Shown here piece after piece: positions 25,161 to 33,675 of a stretch of 64,000 nucleotides of DNA. The stretch lies in NCBI RefSeq assembly GCF_049670895.1, contig NZ_CP187170.1; one strand, given 5' to 3'. This DNA comes from Pasteurella sp049670895 (lineage in GTDB: Bacteria; Pseudomonadota; Gammaproteobacteria; Enterobacterales; Pasteurellaceae). The number at the start of each line of letters is the position of its first letter. Position 1 is the first letter of the stretch. The notes beneath the pieces were generated by a model, which was not told where the DNA came from, made no database searches, and was given only the letters and a program-made list of their open reading frames with translations. The position numbers and the translations under genes were made by a program.

Positions 25161-25511
25161 ATGGCTGCAGAAACCATTTTTAGTAAGATTATTCGAAAAG
25201 AAATTCCTGCCAATATTGTTTATCAAGATGAGCTGGTTACCGCATTTCGTGATATTTCCCCTCAAGCTAAAACCCATATTTTAATTATTCCCAATAAACT
25301 GATTCCAACCGCCAATGATGTTACAGAACAAGATGAAATCAGCCTAGGACGTCTTTTTACCGTGGCGGCAAAATTGGCAAAAGAAGAAGGGATTGCAGAA
25401 GATGGCTATCGTTTAATTGTGAATTGCAATCAACACGGTGGGCAAGAAGTCTTCCATTTACATATGCATCTTGTGGGCGGTGAGCCACTCGGTAAAATGT
25501 TGGCAAAATAA
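25161..25511 (+). CDS. hinT: HIT-family purine nucleoside phosphoramidase HinT
   Basis: HinT hydrolyses adenosine 5'-phosphoramidates and acyl-adenylates. The histidine triad is visible as H99, H101 and H103 in FHLHMHLVGG near the C-terminus, and the N-terminal ETIFSKIIRKEIPA is typical. The length is 116 residues. It heads a compact run hinT-ycfL-nagZ-rlmC and its stop overlaps the next start (TAATG). The order hinT, ycfL, nagZ is also found, with extra genes, in E. coli. Confidence 0.96.
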   Translation: MAAETIFSKIIRKEIPANIVYQDELVTAFRDISPQAKTHILIIPNKLIPTANDVTEQDEISLGRLFTVAAKLAKEEGIAEDGYRLIVNCNQHGGQEVFHLHMHLVGGEPLGKMLAK

Positions 25512-25864
25512 TGAAAAAACGAACCGCACTTTTATTTTCAGCATTGCTACTTGTGGGTTGTGGCACTTCACAGCCCACAAACTTATTACAGACAGATCAG
25601 CCCCTTTTAAACATTGAAGCTGATGCCGATGCGGTGATTGAAGCACAAGCGAATCCTCATCATGCTTGGCTAAAAAATAAAACAGCCAGCCCGATTCAAC
25701 TGGGCTACCAATTATTTTGGTATGACAAAAATGGTGTAAGTCAACCTCCTTTTGTGCGTCAAGACATTCCTCTCCTGCTTCAAGCGGGGGAAAAATATGC
25801 CATTCCGTTGCACAAACCAACCCCTGAAAGCCAAAACTATCGCTTATATATCCGCTTAAAATAA
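25511..25864 (+). CDS. YcfL-like lipoprotein (DUF1425)
   Basis: A 117-residue predicted lipoprotein: signal peptide with lipobox LLVG-C17, then about 100 residues including HHAWLKNKTASPIQLGYQLFWYDKNGV, which resembles the YcfL family, small periplasm-facing lipoproteins of beta-sandwich type. Function is unknown. In enterobacteria ycfL lies beside lpoB, the activator of PBP1b; no lpoB gene is present here. The ATG overlaps the hinT stop by one base, so the two are co-translated, and nagZ follows after nine bases, tying it to the cell-wall recycling neighbourhood. Confidence 0.85.
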   Translation: MKKRTALLFSALLLVGCGTSQPTNLLQTDQPLLNIEADADAVIEAQANPHHAWLKNKTASPIQLGYQLFWYDKNGVSQPPFVRQDIPLLLQAGEKYAIPLHKPTPESQNYRLYIRLK

Positions 25865-25873
25865 GGGATTTTT

Positions 25874-26932
25874 ATGTCAACATTATTGATTGATTTACAA
25901 GGTCACACACTCTGTCAAGAAGAAGTGGAATTACTTGAACACCCACTTGTTGCTGGCGTCATTTTATTTACTCGCAATTTTCATGATCGTGCACAACTTC
26001 AAGCCTTGATCCAATCGATTCGCCAACGCATAAAAAAACCGTTGTTGATCACCGTTGATCAAGAAGGTGGGCGAGTGCAACGTTTTCGTGAGGGTTTCAC
26101 TCAACTTCCTGCCATGCAAGCCTTTGCCAGCTTAATTGATGACCCCGTGCAGCAAACTTATATGGCACAACAAGCTGGCTGGCAAATGGCAGCAGAAATG
26201 ACTGCACTGGGCATCGATCTGAGTTTTGCACCTGTATTAGATTTAGGGCACCAATGCCAAGCCATTGGCGATCGTAGCTTTCATCAACAGGCAGAAACTA
26301 CCCTAAATCTTGCCAAAGCTTTTATTCAAGGTATGCATCAAGTCGGCATGTCGGCAACAGGCAAGCATTTCCCAGGTCATGGTCATGTGGTGGCGGATTC
26401 ACATTTAGAAACTCCTTATGATGAACGCCCAAAAAACGTGATTTTTGAGCAAGATCTTCAACCATTTAAACAACTGATTCAGCAAAATCTGCTAGATGCC
26501 ATCATGCCAGCCCATGTGATTTATCGCCAATGCCATCCTCAACCAGCTAGCGGTTCAGAATATTGGTTAAAACAAGTATTACGCCAACAGCTTGGATTTA
26601 AAGGGGTGATTTTCTCTGATGATCTCGGCATGAAAGGGGCAGGTTTTATGGGGGATTTTGTTCAACGTTGTGAACAATCACTTCATGCAGGCTGTGATTT
26701 GCTGCTACTTTGCAATGAAAGAGAGGCGGTGATCCACGTGTTAGACAATTTAAAACTTGCTGAAAAAGCACCGCACTTTGCCCAACGCCAACAGCGTGTA
26801 CAGCCACTTTTTAAACGTAAAACGATTCGTTGGTCTGAATTAGAAGCCACCGCTCGTTGGTTGGAAAATCGCAAAATATTGTCCGCACTTCAACAACAGT
26901 GGCTTGATAAAAAAGCCCAACATTCACATTAA
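25874..26932 (+). CDS. nagZ: Beta-N-acetylhexosaminidase NagZ
   Basis: NagZ is a cytosolic family-3 glycoside hydrolase that removes N-acetylglucosamine from imported GlcNAc-anhydromuropeptides. The flexible loop with the acid/base His/Asp pair is in KHFPGHGHVVADSH, and the nucleophile aspartate is in FSDDLGMKGA. The length, 352 residues, is normal. A GGGA-type ribosome site is present. It acts just upstream of AmpD (6,197) in peptidoglycan recycling. Confidence 0.97.
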   Translation: MSTLLIDLQGHTLCQEEVELLEHPLVAGVILFTRNFHDRAQLQALIQSIRQRIKKPLLITVDQEGGRVQRFREGFTQLPAMQAFASLIDDPVQQTYMAQQAGWQMAAEMTALGIDLSFAPVLDLGHQCQAIGDRSFHQQAETTLNLAKAFIQGMHQVGMSATGKHFPGHGHVVADSHLETPYDERPKNVIFEQDLQPFKQLIQQNLLDAIMPAHVIYRQCHPQPASGSEYWLKQVLRQQLGFKGVIFSDDLGMKGAGFMGDFVQRCEQSLHAGCDLLLLCNEREAVIHVLDNLKLAEKAPHFAQRQQRVQPLFKRKTIRWSELEATARWLENRKILSALQQQWLDKKAQHSH

Positions 26933-26934
26933 TT

Positions 26935-28134
26935 ATGTCATTTACTTCTTCATCTTCAGCGTTGTCTTGCCCACATTATCAACGTGGTGATTGCCGTTCT
27001 TGTCAATGGCTGACAATGCCTTATTCCATTCAATTGGAAAAAAAACAACAACACTTACAACAGCAATTACAAAAACAGGATTGTTCGCAACTACAATGGT
27101 TCGCCCCCTATGCTTCCTTGCCTCAAGCCTTTCGTAACAAAGCGAAAATGGCGGTCAGTGGCATGGTGGAACGCCCGATTTTAAGCCACCCACAAAGCGA
27201 GGCCGATTTAACCGATTGCCCTCTTTATCCTCCTCACTTTGTCAAGATTTTTACTATTTTAAAAGATTTTATCGCCCGTGCAGGATTAGTGCCTTACAAC
27301 ATTTCCAAGCAAAAAGGGGAGCTTAAGTATATTTTACTGACCGAAAGTCAACTTGATGGTGGCTTAATGTTGCGTTTTGTCGTCCGTTCCGACAAAAAAT
27401 TACCCTTGGTGCAAAGAGAATTAGCGGGGTTATTGGCAAAATTACCGCAACTCAAGGTCGTGAGCCTGAATATTCAGCCACAACATGCGGCAATTTTAGA
27501 AGGGGAAAAAGAAATTTTTCTTACCGAGCAACACACATTAGAAGAATGTTTTAATCAAATCCCCTTATTTATTCGTCCGCAAGGTTTCTTCCAAACCAAT
27601 CCACAGGTGGCACAAGGGTTATATGCCACCGCACAGCAATGGGTACAACATTTACCTATTCACAAACTGTGGGATTTATTTTGTGGAGTGGGAGGTTTTG
27701 GACTGCATTGTACACAAGCCTTGCAAGCCCAACAGCCAGATAAAACCATTGATTTAGTGGGCATTGAAATTTCTGCGTCTGCCATTGAAGCCGCAACACT
27801 TTCTGCACAAAAATTAGGCTTAAAAAAGGTTTCTTTTCAGGCATTAGATGCAAAACACTTTGCTTGTGCACTCTCGCCAGACGTGCAAGCAAGCAAACCA
27901 GACTTGGTGATTGTGAATCCTCCTCGCCGTGGCATAGGCGAACAACTGGCACAATTTCTCAACCAATTCGCCCCAAAATATCTGCTTTATTCCAGCTGTA
28001 ATGCGGAAAGCATGGGAAAAGATCTCGCACATTTGAGTCATTATCAACTGAAAAAAATCCAGCTGTTTGATATGTTCCCTCATTCTCATCATTATGAAGT
28101 ACTTTGTTTGTTGGAACATCAATCTACTCAATGA
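26935..28134 (+). CDS. rlmC: 23S rRNA (uracil-747-C5)-methyltransferase RlmC
   Basis: RlmC uses SAM to make m5U747 in 23S rRNA. The iron-sulfur cysteines C12, C20 and C23 lie in SCPHYQRGDCRSCQW, a pattern that separates RlmC from RlmD and TrmA; the SAM motif is WDLFCGVGGFG and the catalytic cysteine is in YSSCNAESM. The protein has 399 residues, about 25 more than E. coli RlmC, mainly from the N-terminal Ser/Thr-rich stretch. It starts two bases after nagZ. The FNR box of the next gene begins directly after its stop codon. Confidence 0.94.
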   Translation: MSFTSSSSALSCPHYQRGDCRSCQWLTMPYSIQLEKKQQHLQQQLQKQDCSQLQWFAPYASLPQAFRNKAKMAVSGMVERPILSHPQSEADLTDCPLYPPHFVKIFTILKDFIARAGLVPYNISKQKGELKYILLTESQLDGGLMLRFVVRSDKKLPLVQRELAGLLAKLPQLKVVSLNIQPQHAAILEGEKEIFLTEQHTLEECFNQIPLFIRPQGFFQTNPQVAQGLYATAQQWVQHLPIHKLWDLFCGVGGFGLHCTQALQAQQPDKTIDLVGIEISASAIEAATLSAQKLGLKKVSFQALDAKHFACALSPDVQASKPDLVIVNPPRRGIGEQLAQFLNQFAPKYLLYSSCNAESMGKDLAHLSHYQLKKIQLFDMFPHSHHYEVLCLLEHQSTQ

Positions 28135-28148
28135 TTGATAAAAATCAA
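28135..28148. promoter_or_regulatory. Perfect FNR box
   Basis: TTGAT-AAAA-ATCAA matches the FNR consensus at all ten fixed positions. Its centre (28,141.5) is 41.5 bases ahead of a start at about 28,183, and a TAATAT -10 hexamer lies at 28,170-28,175. This is the class II geometry used for activation by FNR. The target is the surface lipoprotein gene at 28,243. Confidence 0.82.
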
Positions 28149-28242
28149 AAAATTTTTTTCTCAATCCCGTAATATTTCGTCTGTTTTTTCGACTAACACA
28201 TCAGTAGTCAGTCAATATCATGTTTAGATTAAGGAAATCATC

Positions 28243-29235
28243 ATGTCAAATAAATTCAAATATACTAGTTTAGCCTTGTTATCCACTCTTCTTGTTGCTT
28301 GCTCTGGCGGCGGTTCTACGCCCGCAGACAATGGACAAAAAAATGAAATTAATCCACAAAATGGCGGTGATAAAACCCCTGTTTTTCATTTAAGTGCTCA
28401 GCCTTCTTATTTCATTCAAGGACGCAGAGATCAAAAGAATGACGCTATTAATCAACAAGAGATAGAAAAATTACTCGTGAATGGAAATCAATTACTTTTA
28501 CTTTCCGCTGGAGAAACTCAAGGTATAGAATCGCTCAAAGGTGAAGCAACGGATGATGTAGGCTTACATTTGGCAAAGAAAAATATGTCTGATGTATTAA
28601 AAGGTTTAGGTAGAATTAAAAAATTTGGTGAAATTAAAAACGGATCAGGTACATTGCTTTTACTCCGTGATCCAGAAGCCAACGGATGGCAACATCATTC
28701 GTTTGGACGCTATACTGATATAATTACTGGAAAAACAGGTTATTTCAGTTTTGGTGAGCAAAGCCAAAGCCTACCAAGCTCTGGCACGATCACCTATGAA
28801 GGAATTGCTTGGGGAGATGCACAAGAAAAACAAAAACAAAACAATGAATTCAAACCTATTGATAGCCTCAGCGGTGAGCTTGCCGCCACCTTACAGCTTA
28901 CAGCAGATTTTGGCAAAAAAACCCTCGAATTTAAAACAACAAATACAAAAGGCTATTCTTTACAAAAACAAACAGCAGTGGATTATTCAAAATTTGATTT
29001 AACAGGGACGGCAAAATGGGATAACGGACAGAAAAGTTTCATTGGTACCGTTAATACCAAAGATAACATCAATGAAAATGGCACATTAAAAGGCAGCTTC
29101 TACGGTCCTAATGCTATTGAGGTGGGTGGCACTTTCGGTATTCAAACAAATGACAAATTCTACCAAGGTGGTTTTGGTGGAAAACAAGTTAAAGATACAG
29201 AAAAAGCAGATACTAGCCGCCCTGCAAGTCGTTAA
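28243..29235 (+). CDS. TbpB-fold surface lipoprotein (Slam-substrate type, PmSLP-like)
   Basis: A 330-residue predicted lipoprotein with lipobox LLVAC20 followed by a Gly/Ser/Asn-rich linker, the arrangement of lipoproteins flipped to the cell surface. The C-terminal half has the beta-strand pattern of TbpB/factor-H-binding-protein barrels: GTAKWDNGQKSFIGTV, then GTLKGSFYGPNAIEVGGTFG, the hallmark of this fold. The N-terminal half (residues ~45-180) is not recognised and is probably the binding domain. P. multocida has a surface lipoprotein of this type (PmSLP); identity with it is a guess from memory. No Slam (DUF560) gene is adjacent. Ligand unknown. The promoter carries a perfect FNR box. 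Confidence 0.85.
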   Translation: MSNKFKYTSLALLSTLLVACSGGGSTPADNGQKNEINPQNGGDKTPVFHLSAQPSYFIQGRRDQKNDAINQQEIEKLLVNGNQLLLLSAGETQGIESLKGEATDDVGLHLAKKNMSDVLKGLGRIKKFGEIKNGSGTLLLLRDPEANGWQHHSFGRYTDIITGKTGYFSFGEQSQSLPSSGTITYEGIAWGDAQEKQKQNNEFKPIDSLSGELAATLQLTADFGKKTLEFKTTNTKGYSLQKQTAVDYSKFDLTGTAKWDNGQKSFIGTVNTKDNINENGTLKGSFYGPNAIEVGGTFGIQTNDKFYQGGFGGKQVKDTEKADTSRPASR

Positions 29236-29248
29236 GATTTTCCCGAAT

Positions 29249-29274
29249 GAGGCAGATTTTTCTGCCTCTTTTTA
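29249..29274 (+). terminator. Terminator of the surface lipoprotein gene
   Basis: GAGGCAG-ATTTTT-CTGCCTC followed by TTTTTA, 13 bases after the stop codon. Confidence 0.92.
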
Positions 29275-29341
29275 TGGGCATTTTTCTCTTCGGTTTGCCT
29301 TCAAAACAAACAAGACAGCACACCTGCCTTGTTGCACGCAT

Positions 29342-29371
29342 AAAAAACGGTGGACAATGCCACCGTTTTTT
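29342..29371. terminator. Bidirectional terminator before pfkA stop
   Basis: AAAAAA-CGGTGG-ACAATG-CCACCG-TTTTTT is symmetrical and can end transcription from both sides. It closes leftward pfkA and backs up the lipoprotein terminator. Confidence 0.92.
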
Positions 29372-29384
29372 CTTGAAAATGAGA

Positions 29385-30350
29385 TTAGTCTAAACGTTTA
29401 GAAAGCTCTAACCAGTCCGCTTTAAACTCACGACGCATATTATTAATTGCATCGATAATATCATGGTGAACCAGTTGCTCGTTTTGAATACCCACGCAGT
29501 AACCGCCTTTACCTTGTAAAAGAAGATCGACGGCATACACCCCCATACGGGACGCCAAAATACGGTCAAAAGCACAAGGTGTACCACCACGTTGAATATG
29601 CCCTAAAATGGTTGCACGAGTTTCATGTTTAACACGTGCTTCAATTTCACGAGCAAGCTCATTTACATCACAAATTAATTCTGTGATCGCAATAATCGCA
29701 TGGCGTTTGCCTCTTTGGATACTTAACTCAATTTGTTGAATGAGCTCTTCACGGTTAAATTCGACTTCTGATGCCACGATATATTCACAACCGCCCGCAA
29801 TCCCCGCTGAAATCGTTAAGTCACTACAGTGGCGACCCATAATTTCCACAATCGAAATACGTTGATGTGAACTGGATGTGTCACGCAAACGGTCAATCGC
29901 TTCTACTGCAGTTTGTAATGCAGTTTGATAACCGATGGTGTAGTCTGTTCCTGCCACATCATTATCAATTGTCCCTGGAATACCCACACAAGGGAAACCG
30001 TGTTCTTCGGTTAATAATTTTGCCCCCATGTAAGAACCGTCACCGCCAATCACAACCAACGCATCAATGCCATGAGAACGTAACGTTTCTGCACATTTTT
30101 TACGAACTTCAGGATTTTTAAATTCTGGAAAACGAGCTGAACCTAAGAAAGTACCACCACGGTTAATAATATCAGATACACTATAACGGGTAAGTTGCTT
30201 GATTTTATTGTGATATAAGCCGTAGTAACCTTCATAAATTCCATAAACTTCTAGACCTTCAGAAAGTGCGGTACGTACTACACCACGAATTGCCGCATTC
30301 ATCCCTGGTGCATCGCCACCACTGGTTAATACTGCTATTTTTTTAATCAT
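29385..30350 (-). CDS. pfkA: ATP-dependent 6-phosphofructokinase
   Basis: PfkA phosphorylates fructose 6-phosphate, the committed step of glycolysis. Visible motifs are GGDAPGMNAA near residue 10 (ATP), GGDGSYMGA (about 102-110), the catalytic PGTIDND, and the effector/substrate segment IVEIMGRHCSDLT. The 321-residue length is that of the bacterial ATP-dependent type. It is separated by about 108 bases from fieF and has its own symmetrical terminator. In E. coli fieF also lies next to pfkA, so this pairing is conserved. Confidence 0.97.
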   Translation of the reverse strand: MIKKIAVLTSGGDAPGMNAAIRGVVRTALSEGLEVYGIYEGYYGLYHNKIKQLTRYSVSDIINRGGTFLGSARFPEFKNPEVRKKCAETLRSHGIDALVVIGGDGSYMGAKLLTEEHGFPCVGIPGTIDNDVAGTDYTIGYQTALQTAVEAIDRLRDTSSSHQRISIVEIMGRHCSDLTISAGIAGGCEYIVASEVEFNREELIQQIELSIQRGKRHAIIAITELICDVNELAREIEARVKHETRATILGHIQRGGTPCAFDRILASRMGVYAVDLLLQGKGGYCVGIQNEQLVHHDIIDAINNMRREFKADWLELSKRLD

Positions 30351-30458
30351 ATTGATACCTTACTTAACAATAAAAAATAAATAGAAAACATCGCTAAGAT
30401 TACACTATTCATATAATCTGCTCTAGCGAAATTTATCAAAAATCGAACCAGATTTGAT

Positions 30459-31358
30459 CTAGTTCGTATTTTCCATTTTTTCTGCCTGAACCACACTGGT
30501 TGGCTCATGATGAATCACGATGTCCACCTTTTCAAAAGCGTTACGCAGACGTTGTTCTAAGTGCTCGGTAATGTCATGGGCTTCTAAAAAAGAGAGCTCA
30601 TCATCTAACTCTAAGTCAAGCTGAATAAATCGCACCGCCCCCGCTTGCCTTGTGCGTAAGTCATGAAAACCAATAATTCGGGGATCAGACAAAATAATCC
30701 TTTCAATTTGTTGAATTTCTGCCTCAGGCAAAGCACGATCTAATAATAATTGCACAGAATCAAACAGCATTCTCATGGCACTGATCAAAATATATAAGGC
30801 AATTAAAATCGCTGCGATAGCATCTGCCAAAATAAAACCGAATAGGGTTAAACTCAGTGAAACCAAAATCCCTAAATTCATCAATAAATCGGTTTGGTAA
30901 TGTAGGCAATCTGCCTTAATCGCTGGACTTTGGGTTTGTTCAACCACCTTTGTTTGGTAATACACCAAAATGCAGGTGGCTAAAATGGACACCAAGGTAA
31001 TGCCTATGCCCAGTTCGGTATTTTCTAATGGTTGCGGTTCATTAAAACGGTGAATGCCTTGTAATAACAAAAAAATCGCCGATCCCGAAATGAACGCACT
31101 TTGCCCTAATACCGCCAAAGATTCTGCTTTCCCATGCCCAAAAGAGTGATTGTCATCTGCAGGCATTAACGCAAAACGTAAAATCAACATATTCATGAAA
31201 GATGCAAATAAGTCCAAGGTAGAATCCACAATGGACGCCAACATGGTCACTGCCCCCGTTTCCCACCATGCGATGCCTTTAATTATCACTAAGCTGGAGG
31301 CAGTCAGCACCGCAAAATTAGCCGCTCGCTTAATTTGTACGGCATACGCCTCTGCCAT
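30459..31358 (-). CDS. fieF: Cation-efflux pump FieF (CDF family)
   Basis: FieF exports Fe2+ and Zn2+ in exchange for protons across the inner membrane. The transmembrane metal-site helices carry DSTLDL near residue 40 and HYQTD near 150, and the hallmark ADDNHSFGHGKAESLA connects helices 2 and 3; the last ~90 residues form the cytosolic metal-binding domain. The ATG at 31,358 overlaps the stop of the upstream lipoprotein gene (TAATG) and gives 299 residues, one fewer than E. coli FieF; an in-frame ATG seven codons earlier lies inside that gene. Ends the leftward ung-yaaA-lipoprotein-fieF run. Confidence 0.95.
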   Translation of the reverse strand: MAEAYAVQIKRAANFAVLTASSLVIIKGIAWWETGAVTMLASIVDSTLDLFASFMNMLILRFALMPADDNHSFGHGKAESLAVLGQSAFISGSAIFLLLQGIHRFNEPQPLENTELGIGITLVSILATCILVYYQTKVVEQTQSPAIKADCLHYQTDLLMNLGILVSLSLTLFGFILADAIAAILIALYILISAMRMLFDSVQLLLDRALPEAEIQQIERIILSDPRIIGFHDLRTRQAGAVRFIQLDLELDDELSFLEAHDITEHLEQRLRNAFEKVDIVIHHEPTSVVQAEKMENTN

Positions 31359-31924
31359 TATTGGCAACCCCATTGCCAATCATGCTGACTTAATTGCTTT
31401 AATTCTTTTTCTGCCACGTATTTTTTCAAATAACGAGCCACTTTTTCATTGCTCATATTACGAATTTTTTTGGTTTTTGGCACTTTAAAAGAATATTGAT
31501 ATTGCACGAAACCACAATTTAATACATTTTTTCCTCTTGCTACATCCACTTGCCAATCATTATTTTTAACCGTTGGCTCATAAATCACAAAAGCATATAA
31601 ACTGTCGGCTTTTTCTTGTAATTTAAAATGCTTCACGCCCGTGTTACGGTACACTCGCTGTCTTAAGCTGATGCGATCTTGCAAGCTATTTTGCATTGGG
31701 TTGCGATCAAATAACAATTCCACCGCACTTTTCCATTTTTCTACATTATCTTGCTCTTCTAAATAGAAAAAACGGGCGATTTGACCCAAATCTTGCTGTG
31801 CCGCCAGCACATAAGTATGCTTGTTATGCACAATCTGTTGCGGTGCCGCAAGCTGAGGACGAGACACACATCCCGTCAAGCAAAAGGCAAAAAGTGCGGT
31901 CAAAATTAAAAACGTTTTCTTCAT
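31358..31924 (-). CDS. Uncharacterised lipoprotein between yaaA and fieF
   Basis: The chosen ATG at 31,924 gives 188 residues with a signal peptide and lipobox CLTGC19; in-frame upstream starts lie inside yaaA and would mask the signal. The mature part is basic and has no recognised domain; it contains IARFFYLEEQDNVEKWKSAVELLFDR and a C-terminal KKYVAEKELKQLSQHDWQWGC, with a second cysteine near the end that could pair with C154. The start lies one base past the yaaA stop and the stop overlaps the fieF start, so it is tightly embedded in the operon. Proteins of this kind occur in other Pasteurellaceae, but I do not know a function. Confidence 0.82.
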   Translation of the reverse strand: MKKTFLILTALFAFCLTGCVSRPQLAAPQQIVHNKHTYVLAAQQDLGQIARFFYLEEQDNVEKWKSAVELLFDRNPMQNSLQDRISLRQRVYRNTGVKHFKLQEKADSLYAFVIYEPTVKNNDWQVDVARGKNVLNCGFVQYQYSFKVPKTKKIRNMSNEKVARYLKKYVAEKELKQLSQHDWQWGCQ

Positions 31925-31925
31925 A

Positions 31926-32702
31926 TTATTCCGCCAAATCACGCTTGAAAACCAGTTCTGTTGCGGTTGAAAGGGTTTCATCAAACCAATAACCGCCTAA
32001 ATCAAAGTCTTTTAATTGATCAATATGACTTAGTCGATTTTGAATCATATAACGGCACATTAAACCACGGGCTTTTTTCGCATAGAAGCTAATGACTTTA
32101 TATTTACCATTTTTATTATCTAAAAACACAGGCTTGATAATGGTGGCATCAAGTTGGTTTTCTTTCACGGATTTATAATATTCATCCGAAGCAAGATTAA
32201 CGAGGATCTTATCGCCTTGCTCGTCAAGGGCTTTTTGTAAGTGTTCCGTAATCACATTTCCCCAGAAAGCATAAAGATCTTTCCCTTTTGGGTTCGCCAA
32301 TTTTGTGCCCATTTCTAAACGGTAAGGTTGCATGAAATCTAATGGTTTTAATAAACCGTATAAACCCGATAACATACGCAAATGCTGCTGTGCAAATAAC
32401 ACATCTTCTTTTGATAAACGCTCAACATCCAAGCCTGTATAAACATCTCCTTTAAACGCATAAATCGCCGCACGTGCATTTTCAGCATCGTGCTGTTTTT
32501 GCCATGCAGCAAAACGGGCAACGTTTAAGCCTGCGAGCTTATCACTAATTGACATTAATGAGCCAACCTCCGCAGGTGAAAGTTGACGACACACCTCAAT
32601 AAGCTGTTCACTATAATCCGTTAACTGAGGTTGGGAAAATTCAAAATTAGGTACCGCACTTTCAAAATCTAAGGTTTTCGCGGGAGAAATAATGGCTAAC
32701 AT
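31926..32702 (-). CDS. yaaA: Peroxide stress protein YaaA
   Basis: YaaA (DUF328/UPF0246) lowers intracellular free iron during hydrogen peroxide stress in E. coli and binds DNA. The N-terminus MLAIISPAKTLDFES, the motif SDKLAGLNVARF, the GDVYTGLD segment and the C-terminal FYAKKARGLMCRYMI are all family hallmarks; 258 residues is standard. It is downstream of ung by 27 bases and followed directly by a lipoprotein gene and fieF. Iron limitation by YaaA and iron export by FieF make functional sense together. Confidence 0.96.
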   Translation of the reverse strand: MLAIISPAKTLDFESAVPNFEFSQPQLTDYSEQLIEVCRQLSPAEVGSLMSISDKLAGLNVARFAAWQKQHDAENARAAIYAFKGDVYTGLDVERLSKEDVLFAQQHLRMLSGLYGLLKPLDFMQPYRLEMGTKLANPKGKDLYAFWGNVITEHLQKALDEQGDKILVNLASDEYYKSVKENQLDATIIKPVFLDNKNGKYKVISFYAKKARGLMCRYMIQNRLSHIDQLKDFDLGGYWFDETLSTATELVFKRDLAE

Positions 32703-32729
32703 AATGGTCTTTCCTGAATAAAATTGCTG

Positions 32730-33398
32730 TTAAAGAGAAGCTAATTGCCACTGAATTGGCGATACGCCTTGTTGTTCAAGATATTGGTTCGCTTGAGAAA
32801 AATGGTGACAACCTAAAAAACCACGATGTGCAGACAATGGCGAAGGGTGCGGTGCCGTCAGCACACAATGTTTTTGACGATCAATAAACTGCCCTTTTTT
32901 CTGTGCATGACTGCCCCATAATAAAAAAACAAGGTGTTCACGCTGTTCATTTAAGACGGCAATCACATGATCAGTAAAAGTTTCCCAACCTATATTGGCG
33001 TGAGAATGAGCTTTACCTTGTTCCACGGTCAACACCGTATTTAATAGAAGTACGCCCTGCTCTGCCCAAGGGATTAAATATCCATGATTAGGGATTTGAA
33101 ATCCGTCAATATCTTGCTTTAATTCTTTATAAATATTCATTAAAGAGGGAGGCGGCTGAATACCGGGTTTGACAGAAAATGCGAGACCATGAGCTTGATT
33201 TGGGCCGTGGTAAGGGTCTTGACCCAAAATCACCACTTTAACTTGTTCAAATTCCGTTAATTGAAATGCACTAAAGACTTCTGTCGCAGGTGGATACACC
33301 ACGGTTCCGGCGGCTCTGGCTTGATGGACTTGTGCGAGAATTTGTTTAAAATAAGGTTGTTCTTTTTCTATGCCAATCACATCTTTCCAGGTTTTCAT
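32730..33398 (-). CDS. ung: Uracil-DNA glycosylase (family 1)
   Basis: Ung removes uracil from DNA. The water-activating aspartate is D61 in GQDPYHGP and the DNA-intercalating loop with catalytic histidine is HPSPLSAHRGF near residue 185. The ATG at 33,398 follows GAGGAGACAAAA; an in-frame TTG at 33,419 is a less likely start. The product has 222 residues, normal for the family. First gene of the leftward run to fieF. Confidence 0.97.
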   Translation of the reverse strand: MKTWKDVIGIEKEQPYFKQILAQVHQARAAGTVVYPPATEVFSAFQLTEFEQVKVVILGQDPYHGPNQAHGLAFSVKPGIQPPPSLMNIYKELKQDIDGFQIPNHGYLIPWAEQGVLLLNTVLTVEQGKAHSHANIGWETFTDHVIAVLNEQREHLVFLLWGSHAQKKGQFIDRQKHCVLTAPHPSPLSAHRGFLGCHHFSQANQYLEQQGVSPIQWQLASL

Positions 33399-33536
33399 TT
33401 TTGTCTCCTCTACACTCAAACCGCAATTATAAAGAACCTGATCGAAAATTGATAGTTTTACTGCTTAATTTGTTAAAAAAATGTTTCTAAAGTGTTAAAT
33501 AAAAGTTTATATAAATCAAAAAGTTAGCGATTTATA

Positions 33537-33550
33537 TTGATATAAGTCAA
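33537..33550. promoter_or_regulatory. FNR box upstream of grcA
   Basis: TTGAT-ATAA-GTCAA matches nine of ten fixed FNR positions. It lies 126 bases ahead of the grcA ATG. A downstream pair TTGAAT (33,599-33,604) and TAAAAT (33,621-33,626) with 16-base spacing could be the promoter, though FNR would then bind unusually far upstream. grcA (yfiD) is FNR-activated in E. coli. Confidence 0.7.
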
Positions 33551-33675
33551 TTTTTGAAAATTAACACAGAAAAACCTCTTGTTCTAGGTCAAAAGAATTT
33601 GAATTCATAAAAATATTTGATAAAATTCTGAGCAACTCAAACTGATTAACAAATCGCCATTTTAGGAGGCTTACT

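Noticed and set aside
25458..25820. Leftward 120-codon frame over hinT and the ycfL-like gene
   Set aside because: Shadow of two well-supported rightward genes.
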